From Ehretia macrophylla (Eukaryota; Streptophyta; Magnoliopsida; Boraginales; Ehretiaceae), in assembly GCA_037974665.1 (NCBI GenBank), contig CM075772.1, positions 37,793,052-37,857,051 of the forward strand: DNA of 64,000 bases. Direction: 5' to 3'. Positions 12,413 to 25,347 of this stretch are shown here, piece by piece. A model generated the notes under the pieces. The model was not told the origin of the DNA, did not search any database, and was given only the letters and a program-made list of their open reading frames with translations. A program made the translations under genes and the position numbers. Positions within the stretch are counted from its first letter, which is position 1. The number at the start of each line of letters is the position of its first letter.

Positions 12413-12959
12413 TAATCCAATGGGTAAATTGCACTGGACCCCCCTGTGGTGAGGCCTAAGTGCGCACGACCCCCCTGTGGTCAAAAAACTCCCTTCAGAC
12501 CCCCCCTGTGGTAATATAAAAGTGCACACAATCTCCCCGACAGTCAAAAATGTGTATTTTATGACCAAAATACCCCTTGCTCCATGTATAATAGCCAACT
12601 ACTCATTTAAGCTTCAAGAACTACTCATTTGAGATTCAAGAACTATTCCTTTGAGCTTCAACGCCCACTCCTCCCTCGCCTTAGATGCTACCGTGGTGAG
12701 TTCCTTAATATTTTTTATTTATTTTTAATAACAACACCATCATTGTTATGTAAAATCATTGATGTATTTTGATAATTGATAAAATCATGGAGCAAGGGGT
12801 ATATTGGTCATAAAATATACTTTTTTGACAGTCGGGGGGGTCGTGTGCACTTTTATATGACCATAGGGGGGTCTGGAGGGAGTTTTTTTTACAACATGGG
12901 GGTCGTGTGCACTTAGGCCTCACCACAGGGGGGTCTAGTGCAATTTACCCTAATCCAAT
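12413..12959. mobile_element. Fold-back MITE, Mutator-like (9-bp TSD)
   Basis: The element spans 12422-12950. Its ends are GGGTAAATTGCACTGGAC and the inverse, GTCTAGTGCAATTTACCC. The inverted arms extend about 160 bp (12422-12583 against 12788-12950), with repeated CCCCCCTGTGGT phrases. It is flanked by perfect 9-bp duplications TAATCCAAT at 12413-12421 and 12951-12959. A 9-bp TSD with long terminal inverted repeats is the mark of Mutator-like elements. There is no coding capacity. Confidence 0.85.
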
Positions 12960-13019
12960 GGACTTCAAATTAAGTAACTCTAATTAGGACGGAGTCAAGA
13001 CTTGATGATCAGCGAAAAA

Positions 13020-13150
13020 ATACATTATGATCAGGGACACCCTTATACATATAGGATCTATATAATGGTTTTTTTCTTTAAAAAAACACCTTATGGTCAG
13101 GGACACCCTTACACATATAGGGTCCATATAATGATTTTTTTTTCTTTTTC
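13020..13150. repeat. Two-copy direct repeat (~67 bp)
   Basis: The phrase TATGATCAGGGACACCCTTA followed by CATATAGGATC and TATATAATGG recurs one unit downstream with a few substitutions (TATGGTCAGGGACACCC), each followed by a T-rich run. Confidence 0.75.
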
Positions 13151-13211
13151 TTTTGACTATATATATATATATTTGAAATTTAAGATATGTATGTACACAC
13201 CCTCATCATAA

Positions 13212-15388
13212 TATACTTTTATCACAAACTTTAATTCTTCTTTAAGCTTTACACATAACACGGAAACTTCGTATGCAATCCTTTATTTACTAGGCATGCA
13301 ATAGCTACAAGGTTGCGTGGAGGCAAACTTTGCATGAAAATAGGTGGCAACATATTGTCGAAAGCATTTTTATTTTTTATTTTTTGGTCATATATCATCG
13401 AAAGCTCAATCCACTTTTTTTATTTACTTTCCTGAAGATGTATCGATCCTTCTCACACTCGTACACCTGTTGAGCTTAAAGCAAATGAACCAGTTGTCTT
13501 TTGGCTAACACAAACCTTCTATTGTCTAAACAACATATGCTACTAGTACTTTCTATTATGAAACAAGGTCATATCAACCTCCAAATTCATCAAACATTTT
13601 TCTTTATCTAATGCCAAAACTTCTAGTTTGATGTTTGATGGTACTCAACATAAGAAAACTGGTTATACTCAATACTCCACCTGGATATCATTCGAACCCC
13701 AATTAGTCCTCTGAGGGAAATTTCATCATTGGATCTAATAATTTGATAGGAACAAAGTGGACTAGTCCTACATGACAAGGATGTAAATAAAAGAAAACTC
13801 TTCAAAAAGTCTGACTAACCTGTTAGTCAAATTTTTTAAAGAGTTTTTCGTAAATGAGATGGTGAAACCAATGTTTGTCACATCCCAAAACTACCGGCAA
13901 GGCAAACTAGGACGCCTTGGGAGAAACTATCTTTCAAATAACATTCGGATTGATTTGGCTCTAATATGAGGTAAGTTCTATAGTCAGCATGATCCGGCTA
14001 TGTTTACAATACTTTTTTCCACTTTGTGTTGTGTTATGTACTTAGCTTTTGCCTTATGATCAATTTTGGCATATATAAAATATTTGTCCAATATATTCGT
14101 CTTTTAAGAATTAGTTTACCTTTAAAATACCCTTGCAACTTTACATGTATACGTCATATAATTAGCGAGTTTCGATGGATAATTTGTGGGCTAAAACATA
14201 TTCAAATTTCAAAGACTAAGAAATACTGGTCATTTGGTCAAGTGAAATAATTTTCATTTTAAGTGTGAAAGATTTTAAGATGAATTTTCAGTGTGCAATA
14301 TTTTTTGAAAGTAATATAAAATTAATTATCCCACCCTTTAAACACAAAAAAAAAATTAGAATAATTCCTCATAATGTGAAATGGTACTATATATAAATAA
14401 TCATGAATGAGATTATGAGAGGTTTGTTCCTACTCTGTCTAGGTTTTGAATATACAAATCATATGCTTTACGTGCTCTTTACAAGCGTGGAGGTGTGCAC
14501 GCCTTTGATGCCACTCGAAATGCACACACTTCTTATAGAATTTGTTGATTTTTCTGGTAAGAGAGTTGACAAGTAACGGAGGTCACCTGTATAGGGAATC
14601 TAATGGTGTAAATTAATTTATTTGGAAAAATTAATATTGACTTTGGTAAGTCTATGGCTTCTTCATAATTATATAGCACAGAAAAGAAGTTAGGTTATCT
14701 CTATTAGACTCTTTAATTATTTTTTTATATTTTCAACAACTAATATCCAGTTTTATTTTAACAATGTTCTTTATTTTATTTTTGATTTTAGACTTTCTAT
14801 TTTATAGATTTAAAAATAAATAGAGAGATAAGTATGACTCTTCAAATTTAGAAAGCCAAACATATCAATTTTAGAACTCTCTAAACATAGAAATGGGAGC
14901 TTGTTCGGGCAATTTTACCATACCAATCTTCCTATTTACGAAGAAGGATCCAAGATAAGGAGATCATTGTAGTTGGCCTACAACAAACACGGGTTCTAGA
15001 TAGTAGTAGAAATAGTTTTCACTGATTTTATAAAGCTTTTTGAATATTTTTGTATTTGTATTTTTAAAAATAATTAATTACTTTTACACTAAAAATATAA
15101 ATAGATGTAGACTTGTCAATTTAATTACTTGTTATAATCCTTCGAGATAAAATTTTAGACATACCTCCAAGTCTAGAAGTAACTTTTTCTCTTAAGAAAG
15201 AGATAATGACTTCATTTTAGTAAGTATAAACATTCTACAAATGTGAATTACATGACTAAATACCCACTTTTCCATAAATCATTATATATTCTAAGAGAAC
15301 AATCATCTTGCCACGTGTCAATTAATGAGCATCTCTACAGTATCTTAAATTTTAATTTTGAAATAATAATTCAATTACAAGTAAATAC
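13212..15388. other. Intergenic AT-rich region
   Basis: No supported gene. At about 13878 the phrase TGTCACATCCCAAAACTACC resembles an LTR start but no matching end or PBS follows. The 3' part shares TATCGTAGGACTC-like phrases with the repeats at 31.4, 35.1 and 62.0 kb, suggesting old transposon debris. Confidence 0.4.
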
Positions 15389-15564
15389 AAATTTATTTTA
15401 ATTTTGAAACTTTTAAATGATTTTTTATAGATTATAGTGTAACCGATAATTATTTGATGCATTATTATCTAAATCGAAATTTATCTTAATTTTGAAAATT
15501 TTAAATAATTTTTATAGATTAGAGTGTAACTAATAATTATTAGATGCATTATTATCTAAATCAT
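15389..15564. repeat. 88-bp tandem direct repeat, two copies
   Basis: Copies start AAATTTATTTTAATTTTG at 15389 and AAATTTATCTTAATTTTG at 15477. Both end with GATGCATTATTATCTAAATC. Confidence 0.8.
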
Positions 15565-15865
15565 AATATTTAAATTTAAATCCTATATTTAGTTAAGATT
15601 TTCCTATCTATCGTAGGACTCTATCATATCTTTATTTTAAATTTAATTTTTTTTTAATCAATATCAGTAAAAATCTCTATTTTATTAACAATGTTATCTC
15701 TACTTTATTAATAGTGTTATCTCTACTTCAAACCAGTAAATTAGAGTCAGTTGGAAAATCAACATTTGCACAGCTTTTACGTGAGGACAACGTATGTTCC
15801 ACCACTTTTCTTTTATTGTCCTACTATAGTAATTAATCGATAATACATAATTTTATGATGTTTTG

Positions 15866-18329
15866 TGTGACGCCCGAGAATTCTACCATAAATCTTTTTA
15901 TAATTGTTGCATATCTATGTGCGCATTTCTACGTGCATCATCTTTCTTGCTTAATTGTTTTTATTAGAGGTTACTATTCATAAAAATTTCGACCGCCTCG
16001 AAAGTTTGATTTTATATTTTTCCTAGGTCATATAACATTTAAAAGGAACCGAGAACTTGTCGTTTTAGGCTTTCGAACTTAGGAGCGTGCGTTTAGAAAA
16101 TAGATTTCATGACCTTTGAATAGTGTTACGTAAGAATAGTGTTAATTGCAACTAAAAACATTGGAAATTGCATTTTGGTCTTAGTTGATCAAATTTTTGG
16201 GAACTAATTACCTTAAATTGATAGTCATATACATACATATAATAAAACCAATTCATAAAATTAAAACAAAAGCTCATTCTTGTCATCAAAACAAAAGAAA
16301 AAATGCCCTCCATGTCCTCCACCATGGCCCACCACCTCTAGGAGCAAAGAGGATAAATTTTCATCTTCAAGCTTGATCTTGGATGCTCCCTAAGGCTTCT
16401 ACAAGTGTTATCAACCTAGCTCAAGCTTGTTCTTGCCTCTACTAAGCTTGTTTATGTGAGGGAGCTTAATTTTTTTAAAGTTAAAGTTTATGCATATTGT
16501 TGAATTTCTTTTAATTGTTGATTATAGCTCTAAAACTTCTTATACATGCTTACTATGTGCTTAATAGATGCCATAGAGTTAACTTTTGAAGCTTAATAAC
16601 AATGTTTATGGTTGGAATTTGAGATTGAATAAAAGAGGTAATAAATAGTGCACGTTTTTAGGGTTTTGAATAAAATTGCTAATTGGCTTGAATTGAGGCA
16701 TCAATTAGATGCTCTAGACCCTAGTGAAGTTAGTTGAAAAGCCACGTGAGGTTGAATTACTCAAAACCGAGCTTAATTGCATAAATAGCCTACTTTAAAA
16801 AGGGGACTTTTCTCGTTGAGCAATCCGGGTAAGTTTGGGCATTGATTCGGGTATCCTTGAGCTAAGGAAGTACATTTAGTGCTTTCGTTTCGCGAAAACG
16901 GGGTTCGGTTAGTATAGTTATAGTTCAAATCCGTTCGGGGTCCTCCCGAACTTTTGCTTCTAAAATGATTTTTTATGATTCTAATAGGTGTCTTTGGGCT
17001 TAATTAAGAATATAGAAAGATTAGGATATGATTTGGAAACCTTGAAACACGCATAGGAGAAAGAAAACTTGGTTAAAGAAATGGGAAAAAGTAGTTTTGG
17101 CTATATTTGATGCTTTTGGAACTTGTAGTTGAGTTATCATGTCTTGTACTGTATATCTAGGATATTATTAAGCTATTTGAGTAGCTCGTGGGAAATATTT
17201 ATGTTGATTGCCTCTTTTGGAACCTTAAAGCTATTCTTGTGTTTATGTGAACTTATATCGTGCTTAAATGTGAGGACATCCTACTTTGTCGACCCTATTA
17301 TGTGTATTGTGATATCTTGATTGTTTGTGATTGGTCTCGGGGTTGCGCAACCTTTTCGGACATGGTAGCGTCGAGAAACACCGGCGGCGTCAGGTTTGCC
17401 GTGCTCCCTTGACTACCATGGTGCCTATTCCCTTTCTCGCTGAGGCATACTCCACTACCCCATAGGCGTGGTTCACCTGCTGGGCATGGACCTACCTCGG
17501 GAGAAAGGGTCGTAGGATCGGAATACATCCGGAGTATCCCAATTGTTGGTGTTTGGGGTTTGCCGGCATGTTCGTGAAATTCGTGGTTCGTGGCTCGTGA
17601 TTAAAGACTTGAAGTGGAACCGTATCCTTTTTAATGTGATTAAATACTTGGCTTTCTATCTCGCTGGTTATGATGCATATATATGTTTTCTTGTGTTTGC
17701 ATATCATGTTGCACGTTGGTATGTTGCATTACCTCCCTCGCTGGGCAACATTGTTGCTCACTCCTCATTTGATATGTTTCAAGAGAAGCTGAGGTGAATC
17801 CCCAACTGTTAGAAGTAGAAGAAGAAGAAGAAGTTCACGTAGATCAGAATCCGTGACTTTGTGTGCTAAGGTGGATCTTATGTGCAACTTGCGTGGAGTT
17901 CATGTTAAATATTGTATTTTGAGACCTTGGGGTCTTGTGTATATGTTTGGTAGTTGAAGTCTTGTATGTTAGGGAAAGATGTTGGATTGTAATAATGGAT
18001 TCTAGAATTTATTTTCTCTTGCATGCTTGGAGTATTTATTGTCTTACATATGGAACTTAAAACTTTAATGGTATCTAACTACTTATGGTTAAAACCAACT
18101 TGCCTTGCATGTTTGTGTGCTTAAGAAGGTTATTGTTGCTCCAAGGCTCGGATGGCCTTGTAATTTTTATTTTGCTTTGGAGATATTAGAGGATAAGTTG
18201 TTGTTTATGGTTCAAATGTTATAAGTGACTATTCGCATGTGATAGCTTAGTCCTTAGTACAGAGGAGACTCTGTCCAACTGACGGGTCCGAGCCTGACTT
18301 TAGCGTGGGGTTGGGATCGGGGCGTTACA
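15866..18329 (+). repeat. 5' LTR of element A (2464 bp)
   Basis: Begins TGTGACGCCCGAGAATTC and ends ATCGGGGCGTTACA. The core holds palindrome GGTTGCGCAACC (17341-17352), inverted pair CATGGTAG/CTACCATG (17361-17368, 17413-17420) and the small hairpin at 17743-17759. The hairpin is followed by TTTCAAGAG, where element B has the acceptor-like TTTCAGGAG. Confidence 0.92.
17743..17759 (+). promoter_or_regulatory. Conserved LTR hairpin, CAAC/GTTG stem (A, 5' LTR)
   Basis: GGGCAAC, loop ATT, GTTGCTC: 7 pairs including one G-U. Preceded by CCTCCCTCGCT. Confidence 0.6.
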
Positions 18330-18336
18330 CTTTAGG

Positions 18337-18348
18337 TGGTATCAGAGC
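18337..18348 (+). other. PBS of element A
   Basis: TGGTATCAGAGC, 7 nt after the LTR end, complementary to initiator tRNA-Met. Confidence 0.88.
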
Positions 18349-18643
18349 TACTTGAATGCATGAAGCCGAGTTAAATTCCTTGGCATGTGGATAGTGGTCT
18401 ATATGTGAAAGTGAATTAGGTGAATATGTGATTGTTAAATTGTTTAAGTACTTAGACAAAAGACATGCTAGCATGAAAAGGAATGATAAAGCATGATGTG
18501 ATAAGAATAGGAAAAGTTTAGTGTTTAATGTTGTTAAGTGTTTTATGTGATTCTTATGTGAGTAAAATGTTTGAAAACAATGTGTACATTATCTTTGCAT
18601 AGTTTATTTGCCTATTATAATATTATGTTCTTCTAGCATTGAA

Positions 18644-19921
18644 ATGAGGAGACGGGGTAGACCACGGAGAGAGCCGGAGGAAGCTCCCAGACAGGATGTA
18701 CTGGGGCAAGGTGCTAGGGCAGCCGGGGATGTACCGCAGGGTCAGGAAACGAGTAATGCCCAGATTTTGGCCACAATGGCCACTGCAATGAATACCATAG
18801 CTCAGTTTGTGGTTCAGCAGGGTACAACAGGTGTCGGCAGGGATAATCAGGCTACCAGAGCAGAGGCAGTAGTGTTGCATGGGGTAACTTGTTTGATAAA
18901 TTCCTGCATCACGGGGCATATAGTTTTTATGGCGAGCCTGATGATATGAAAGCAGAGATGTGGTTGAGTAAGTTCGAGAAAGTTGCTGCGATACTTGAGT
19001 GCAATGATGAAAGAAATATTACCTATGCTGCCTTTTTAATGGAGGGTGACGCCGAGGAGTGGTGGCGCACTATTAGAGAGAAATAGGATGCTGAGAGGGT
19101 CCAGCATGTATGGGCTGACTTTGTTCGTGAGTTTCGAGATAAATATGTATCGGTTGTAGCCCGTGAGAGACATCAAGATGAATTCATAGCTTTGAAATAG
19201 GGGAACATGACTGTAGACCAGTATAAGGCTACCTTTATTAGACTATCTCGATATGTGCCAGCTTTGGTTCAGCCGGAGGATGTGAAGATCCAGAGATTTA
19301 TCACAGGGTTGAGGAGTGACATCATGCTTAATTTGTCTTCGCAAGATTATCCAAACTATGCTGTAGTAGTCAGGGCTCTGCATCGAGATATGAGAAACGT
19401 AAGGCCGATGTGTTAGCTCAGTTTAGTCAGTCAAGCAAACGTCAGTTTCAGTCTCAGAGTCAGGGTTATCAGAGGCAGTATCAGCAGCCTGTTCAGACTT
19501 AGTAGCCTAGGCAGACTTAGAGCTATCCAGGACTAGTTCAGATACAGTCACAGCCGAGACCAGCTCAGAGCCAGCCACAGGGACAGTCACAGACCCGTCC
19601 AGTGGCTGCTAGATCTCAGCAGGGTAGTTCTGCCACATCTACTTATAGGGCCCTACAGGAGGTGCTGCTGCTAAGAAGAATCTACAGTGTCCTCATTGTA
19701 ATCGCAAGGGCCATACAGAGGCTGAATGTTGGAGGAAATTGGGCCGTTGCACAGGTTGTGGCAATGATCAGCATAGAGTTAGAGATTGTCCCAAGTTTAA
19801 AAATGGTCAGGGTCAGACTTCAGGCCAGGGTGTTTAGACTAGGGCTTTAGGAGCGGCTACTGTACCGCGAGGTCAGGCACGGGTATTTGCACTCGACCAG
19901 GAGGAGCTTCCAGAGACGACG
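18644..19921 (+). pseudogene. Element A gag, decayed
   Basis: The start is taken at ATG 18644 ([15 protein letters not shown]), the same Met as in element B. The parts are an N-terminal arm, a capsid-like domain ([31 protein letters not shown]) and two Cys/His boxes near 19690-19790. In-frame stops relative to B: TAG 19084, 19198, 19500, 19503, 19518 and 19835. A 1-base loss near 18870, a 2-base gain near 19380 and a change near 19655 shift the frame. The Gln-rich linker (repeats of SQ and QP) carries three of the stops. No intact Gag can be made. Confidence 0.85.
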
Positions 19922-22900
19922 GTGGTGGTGGAAGGTACTTTTCTTATTAATAGCCAGCCGGTAGTAGTTTTGATTGACACCGGGGCTACACATTCATTCA
20001 TTACTCCTGCATGTGCACAGTCTGCTACATTAAAAGTTGATAAACTGCCGTATGTGATTGAAGTAGGTAATCCTATGGGTTCTAAATTTGTTACGGAGTC
20101 TGTGTGTAAAGATTGTAATATTTGCATTGAAGGTTGCATGTATCCTATTGACTTGATAATCATGCCATTTCGGGACTTTGAAGTTATCTTGGGGATGGAT
20201 TGGTTGGGGCAATATTATGCATATTTGGACTGTAGGAGGAAAGTTTTAACTTTAGAAGTACCTAACCAACCTGTTATTAAAATAACTGGGAGTCAGAAAT
20301 CTACTGGGACTCGTATTATATCTTCCATTAAAGCTACTAAAATGTTGAGTAAAGGTTATGATGCATACTTAGCTTATTTAATTAATCAGCCTGGAGATAA
20401 ATTGAAATTGAATGAAGTACCTGTTATAAAAGAGTTTCCGGGGGTTTTCCCTGAGGAGTTGCCTGGATTACCACCTGATAGGGAAATTGAGTTTGTGATC
20501 GACTTGTTACCGGGAACTAGTCCTATCTCGAGAACCCCATATAGAATGTCTCCCCCTGAGTTACAAGAATTGAAAATTCAGCTACAAGGTTTACTTGAGA
20601 AAGGTTTTATTCAGCCTAGTTCGTCTCTGTGGGGTGTTTCCGTGTTTATTTGTGAGAAAGAAAGACGGTACTCTGCGTTTGTGCATTAATTATCGAGGTC
20701 TTAATCAGGTGACGGTGAAAAATAAATATCATTTGCCCTTAATCGAGGAATTGTTTGATCAGCTACAGTGTGTTGTTGTGTTTTCGAAATTTGATTTGAG
20801 GCAAGGTTATTATCAGTTACGGATCCGGAAAGAGGATGTACCTAAGACTGCATTTAGAACTAGGTACGGCCACTACGAGTTTGTTGATCTACCATTTGGT
20901 TTGACAATTGTTCCAGCCGCTTTTATGGTTTTGATGCAGAGAGTATTTCGAGCCTATCTTGATCAGTTTGTTGTGATTTTTATTGATGATATATTAGTAT
21001 ATTCTAAATCTAAATTAGAGCATGAAGAACATTTGAGAATTGTGCTTCGAACCCTGCAAGAACACAAATTGTTTGCCAAATTTAGCAAATGCGAATTTTG
21101 GTTGAAACATGTTGCCTTTTTAGGTTATATCATTTCACAGGAAGGAATATATGTTGATCCTACTAAAATTGAGGTGGTTATGTCATGGAAAAGACCTAAA
21201 ATTGTCATGGAAGTCCGTAGTTTCTTGGGGTTAGTGGGCTATTATAGGCGATTTGTTAAGGATTTTTCTAAGATTGCAGGGCCTTTGACTACATTAACCC
21301 AGAAGAAAACTGTGTTTAATTGGGATGATAAATGTGAAGCCAGTTTCCAGGAGTTGAAAAAAAAGACTTACCACTACACCTATCCTTGCTTTGCCTGAGG
21401 GGACTGAAAACTTGGTGATTTACAGTGATGCTTCGAAAGAAGGCTTGGGATGTGTTCTTATGTAAAATGGTAAAGTGATAGTTTATGCCTCTAGGAAATT
21501 GAAACCATATGAACTCAATTATCCTACACATGATCTTGAGCTTGCTGCTGTTGTATTTGCTTTGAAGAAATGGCGTCACTATTTGTGGGGTAATAAATTT
21601 GAAATATTTACTGACCATAAAAGTTTAAAATACCTGTTTTCTCAAAAAGATCTGAACATGAGGCAAAGGCGTTGGCTAGAACTGTTAAATGATTATAATT
21701 GTACCATTAGCTATTTGCCGGGAAAAGCTAATACTGTTGCAGATGCACTGAGCCGAAAAGCTTCTGTGGCTAGTTTGATAATCAAGGACTTGGAGATTAT
21801 GGAAGAGCTATGTTTGTGGAAACCAGATGCTTCTAGATCAGGTATTCAATTTGCTAGTCTTCAAATCCAATCTCTATTGCTATCTAGAATCAGAGAAGCG
21901 CAACAATCAGATTCTCAGTTATTGAAGCTTTTAGAGAAGTCAAAAGGGGGAGAGTCCGACTTCAAGTTGCATGATGATGGACTACTCAGGTACAGGAATA
22001 GAATTTGCATTCCTAGTGATTCGACTGTGAAAGGTAAGATTCTTGCTGAGGCTCATGCTTCTAAATACACAATTTATCCTGGAAGCACTAAAATGTTCAG
22101 AGATTTAAAACAGAATTTCTGGTGTAACAACATGAAGAGAGAGATAGCTGATTATGTAGCTAAGTGTTTGACTTGTCAGAAAGTTAAGGCAGAACATCAG
22201 AGGCCGGCAGGATTATTGCAGCCATTGGAGATTTCGGTTTAGAAATGGGACCAGGTTACTATAGACCTTGTGTCAGATTTTCCAAGATCACCATGAGGTA
22301 ATGATTCTGTGTGGGTTGTAGTAGACAGGTTGACGAAGAGTTCACATTTTATTGCTACAAGGAAAACAGATTCTCTTGATAAATTGGCCGAGCTATATGT
22401 TGAAAATATTGTGCGATTGCATGGAGTCCCATCTCAGATAGTGTTAGACAGGGATCCCAGGTTTACATCACAGTTCTGGCAGAAACTACAAAAGGCTTTA
22501 GGGACTAATTTGAGTTTTAGTACTGCCTATCACCCGCAGACGGATGGCCAGTCAGAGAGGACTATCAGGATACTGGAAGATATGTTAAGAGCTTGTGTTC
22601 TGGATTTTGGCAAGAATTGGGAGAAATACCTGCCTTTAGCAGAGTTTGCTTATAATAACGGTTATCAAGCTACTATTGGCATGGCACCTTACGAAGCACT
22701 TTACGGGGGAAAATGTAGGTCTCCGTTGTATTGGGATGAGGTAGGTGAGATGAAGGCAGTTGATCTCGCTATTCTTCCTGAGATGATCAAAATGGTGGAT
22801 AATGTGAAGCTTATAAAGAAAAGGATGCTTACAGCTCAGAGTCGACAGAAGAATTATGCTGATAGACGTAGACGGGACTTAGTATTTTCAAAGGGTGACC

Positions 22901-23457
22901 ATGTATTCTTGAAAGTCTCTCTGCGCAAAAGTTTGATTCGACATGGAAAAGGAGGTAAACTTAGCCCTAGATACGTGGGACCATTTGAAATCACTGAGAA
23001 GGTTGGGGATTTAGCTTACAGATTGGAACTACCTCTGAGTTTGGGCTGGATTCATGATCTTTTTCATGTGTCACTGTTAAAGAAATGTAATCCTGACCCG
23101 TCGCACATTATTGAGCCAGAACCGTTGGAGATTGATGAGTCTTTGGTATATGTTGAGAAAGCTCTTCGAGTGGGTGACCGAAAGATTCAGGAACTTCGAA
23201 CTAAAAGTATTCCGATGGTAAAAGTTCTTTGGGATCATCATGGGGTTGAGGATGCCACTTGGGAGCGAGAAGATCAAATCAGAGAGAAGTATCCGGAGCT
23301 TTTTACCGAATCATGTAAGAATTGCGAGGACGCAATTAGTTTAAGGTGGAGAGGGTGTGATGCCCGAGAATTCTACCATAAATCTTTTTATAATTGTTGC
23401 ATATCTATGTGCGCATTTCTACGTGTATCATCTTTCTTGCTTAATTGTTTTTATTAG
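19922..23457 (+). pseudogene. Element A pol: protease, RT, RNase H, integrase, chromodomain; decayed
   Basis: Protease motif [11 protein letters not shown] lies near 19970. RT motifs include [11 protein letters not shown] and [12 protein letters not shown] (about 20960-21000), with intact catalytic aspartates. RNase H follows ([20 protein letters not shown]). Integrase has the zinc-binding end (KCLTCQKVK) and a D-D-E core with [11 protein letters not shown]. The C-terminus carries the chromodomain-like SIPMVKVLWDHHG and DATWERED. Frameshifts occur near 20640 (RT entrance) and 21360. Stops are TAA 21463, TAG 22240 and TGA 22294. The last frame runs across the polypurine tract into the 3' LTR, ending at 23457. 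Element B has the TAG at 22240 at the same site. Confidence 0.88.
23341..23355 (+). other. Polypurine tract of element A (interrupted)
   Basis: TTAAGGTGGAGAGGG abuts the 3' LTR. A T interrupts the purine run that is TTAAGGGGGAGAGGG in element B, which might weaken second-strand priming. Confidence 0.7.
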
Positions 23458-25231
23458 AGGTTACTATTCATAAAAATTTCGACTGCCTTGAAAGTTTGAT
23501 TTTATATTTTTCCTAGGTCATATAACATTTAAAAGGAACCGAGAACTTGTCGTTTTAGGCTTTCGAACTTAGGAGCGTGCGTTTAAAAAATAGATTTCAT
23601 GACCTTTGAATAGTGTTACGTAAGAATAGTGTTAATTGCAACTAAAAACATTGGAAATTGCATTTTGGTCTTAGTTGATCAAATTTTTGGGAACTAATTA
23701 ACTTAAATTAATAGTCATATACATACATATAATAAAACCAATTCATAAAATTAAAACAAAAGCCAAGTCTTGTCATCAAAACAAAAGAAAAAATGCCATC
23801 CATGTCCTCCACCATGGCTGACCACCTCTAGGAGCAAAAAGGAGAAATTTTCATCTTCAAGCTTGATCTTGGATGCTCCCTAAGGCTTCTACAAGTGTTA
23901 TCAACCTAGCTCAAGCTTGTTCTTGCCTCTACTAAGCTTGTTTATGTGAGGAAGCTTAATTTTTTTAAAGTTAAAGTTTATGCATATTGTTGAATTTCTT
24001 TTAATTGTTGATTATAGCTCTAAAACTTGTTATACATGCTTATTATATGCTTAATAGATGCTATAGAGTTAACTTTTGATGCTTAATAACAATGTTTAAG
24101 GTTGGAATTTGAGATTGAATAAAAGAGGTAATGAATACTGCATGTTTTTAGGGTTTTGAGTAAAATTTCTAATTGGCTTGAATTGAGGCATCAATTAGAT
24201 GCTCTAGACCCTAGCGAAGTTAGTTGAAAAGTCACATGAGGTTGAATTACTCAAAACCGAGGTTAATTGCATAAATAGCCGACTTTAAAAAGGGGACTTT
24301 TCTCGTTGAGCAATCCCGGCAAGTTTGGGCTTTGATTCGGGTATCCTTGAGCTAAGGAAGCACATTTAGTGCTTTCGTTTCGCGAAAACGGGGTTCGGTT
24401 AGTAGAGTTATAGTTCAAATCCGTTCGGGGTCTTCCCGAACTTTTGCTTCTAAAATGATTTTTTATGATTCTAATAGGTGTCTTTGGGCTTAATTAAGAA
24501 TATAGAAAGATTAGGGTATGATTTGGAAACCTTGAAACACGCATAGGAGAAAGAAAACTTGGTTAAAGAAAGGGGAAAAAGTAGTTTTGGCTATATTTGA
24601 TGCTTTTGGAACTTGTAGTTGAGTTATCATGTCTTGTATTGTATATCTAGGATATTATTAAGCTATTTGAGTAGCTCGTGGGAAATATTTATGTTGATTG
24701 CCTCTTTTGGAACCTTAAAGCTATTCTTGTGTTTATGTGAACTTATATCGTGCTTAAATGTCAGGGCAGCCTACTTTGTCAACCCTCTTATGTGTATTGT
24801 GATATCTTGATTGTTGTGATTGGTCTCGGGGTTGCGCAACATTTTCGGACATGGTAGCGTCGAGAAACACCGGCGGCGTCAGGTTTGCCGTGCTCCCTTG
24901 ACTACCATGGTGCCTATTCCCTTTCTCGCTGAGGCATACTCCACTACCCCAGAGGCGTGGTTCACCTGTTGGGCATGGACCTACCTCGGGAGAAAGGGTC
25001 GTAGGATCGGGATACATCCGGAGTATCCCAATTGTTGGTGTTTGGGGTTTGCCGACATGTTCGTGAAGTTCGTGATTCGTGGCTCGTGATTGAAGACTTG
25101 AAGTGGAACCGTATCCTTTTTAATGTGATTAAATACTTGGCTTTCTATCTCGCTGGTTATGATGCATATATATGTTTTCTTGTGTTTGCATATCATGTTG
25201 CACGTTGGTATGTTGCATTACCTCCCTCGCT

Positions 25232-25248
25232 GGGCAACATTGTTGCTC
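25232..25248 (+). promoter_or_regulatory. Conserved LTR hairpin, CAAC/GTTG stem (A, 3' LTR)
   Basis: GGGCAAC, loop ATT, GTTGCTC, identical to the 5' LTR copy. Confidence 0.6.
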
Positions 25249-25347
25249 ACTCCTCATTTGATATGTTTCAAGAGAAGCTGAGGTGAATCCCTAGCTGTTA
25301 GAAGTAGAAGAAGAAGAAGAAGTCCATGTAGATCAGAATCCGTGACT

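Noticed and set aside
13878..13990. Possible LTR start TGTCACATCCCAAAACTACC
   Set aside because: No matching LTR end, PBS or second copy in the window; left as an unassigned fragment.
17298..17797. Frames of 60-90 codons in the LTR cores, also at 24754-25286, 26136-26476, 37630-38095, 45140-45560 and 53474-53769
   Set aside because: They recur in every LTR copy because the core is conserved, run in several frames and both strands, and differ by indels between copies. Conservation is better explained by nucleotide structure.
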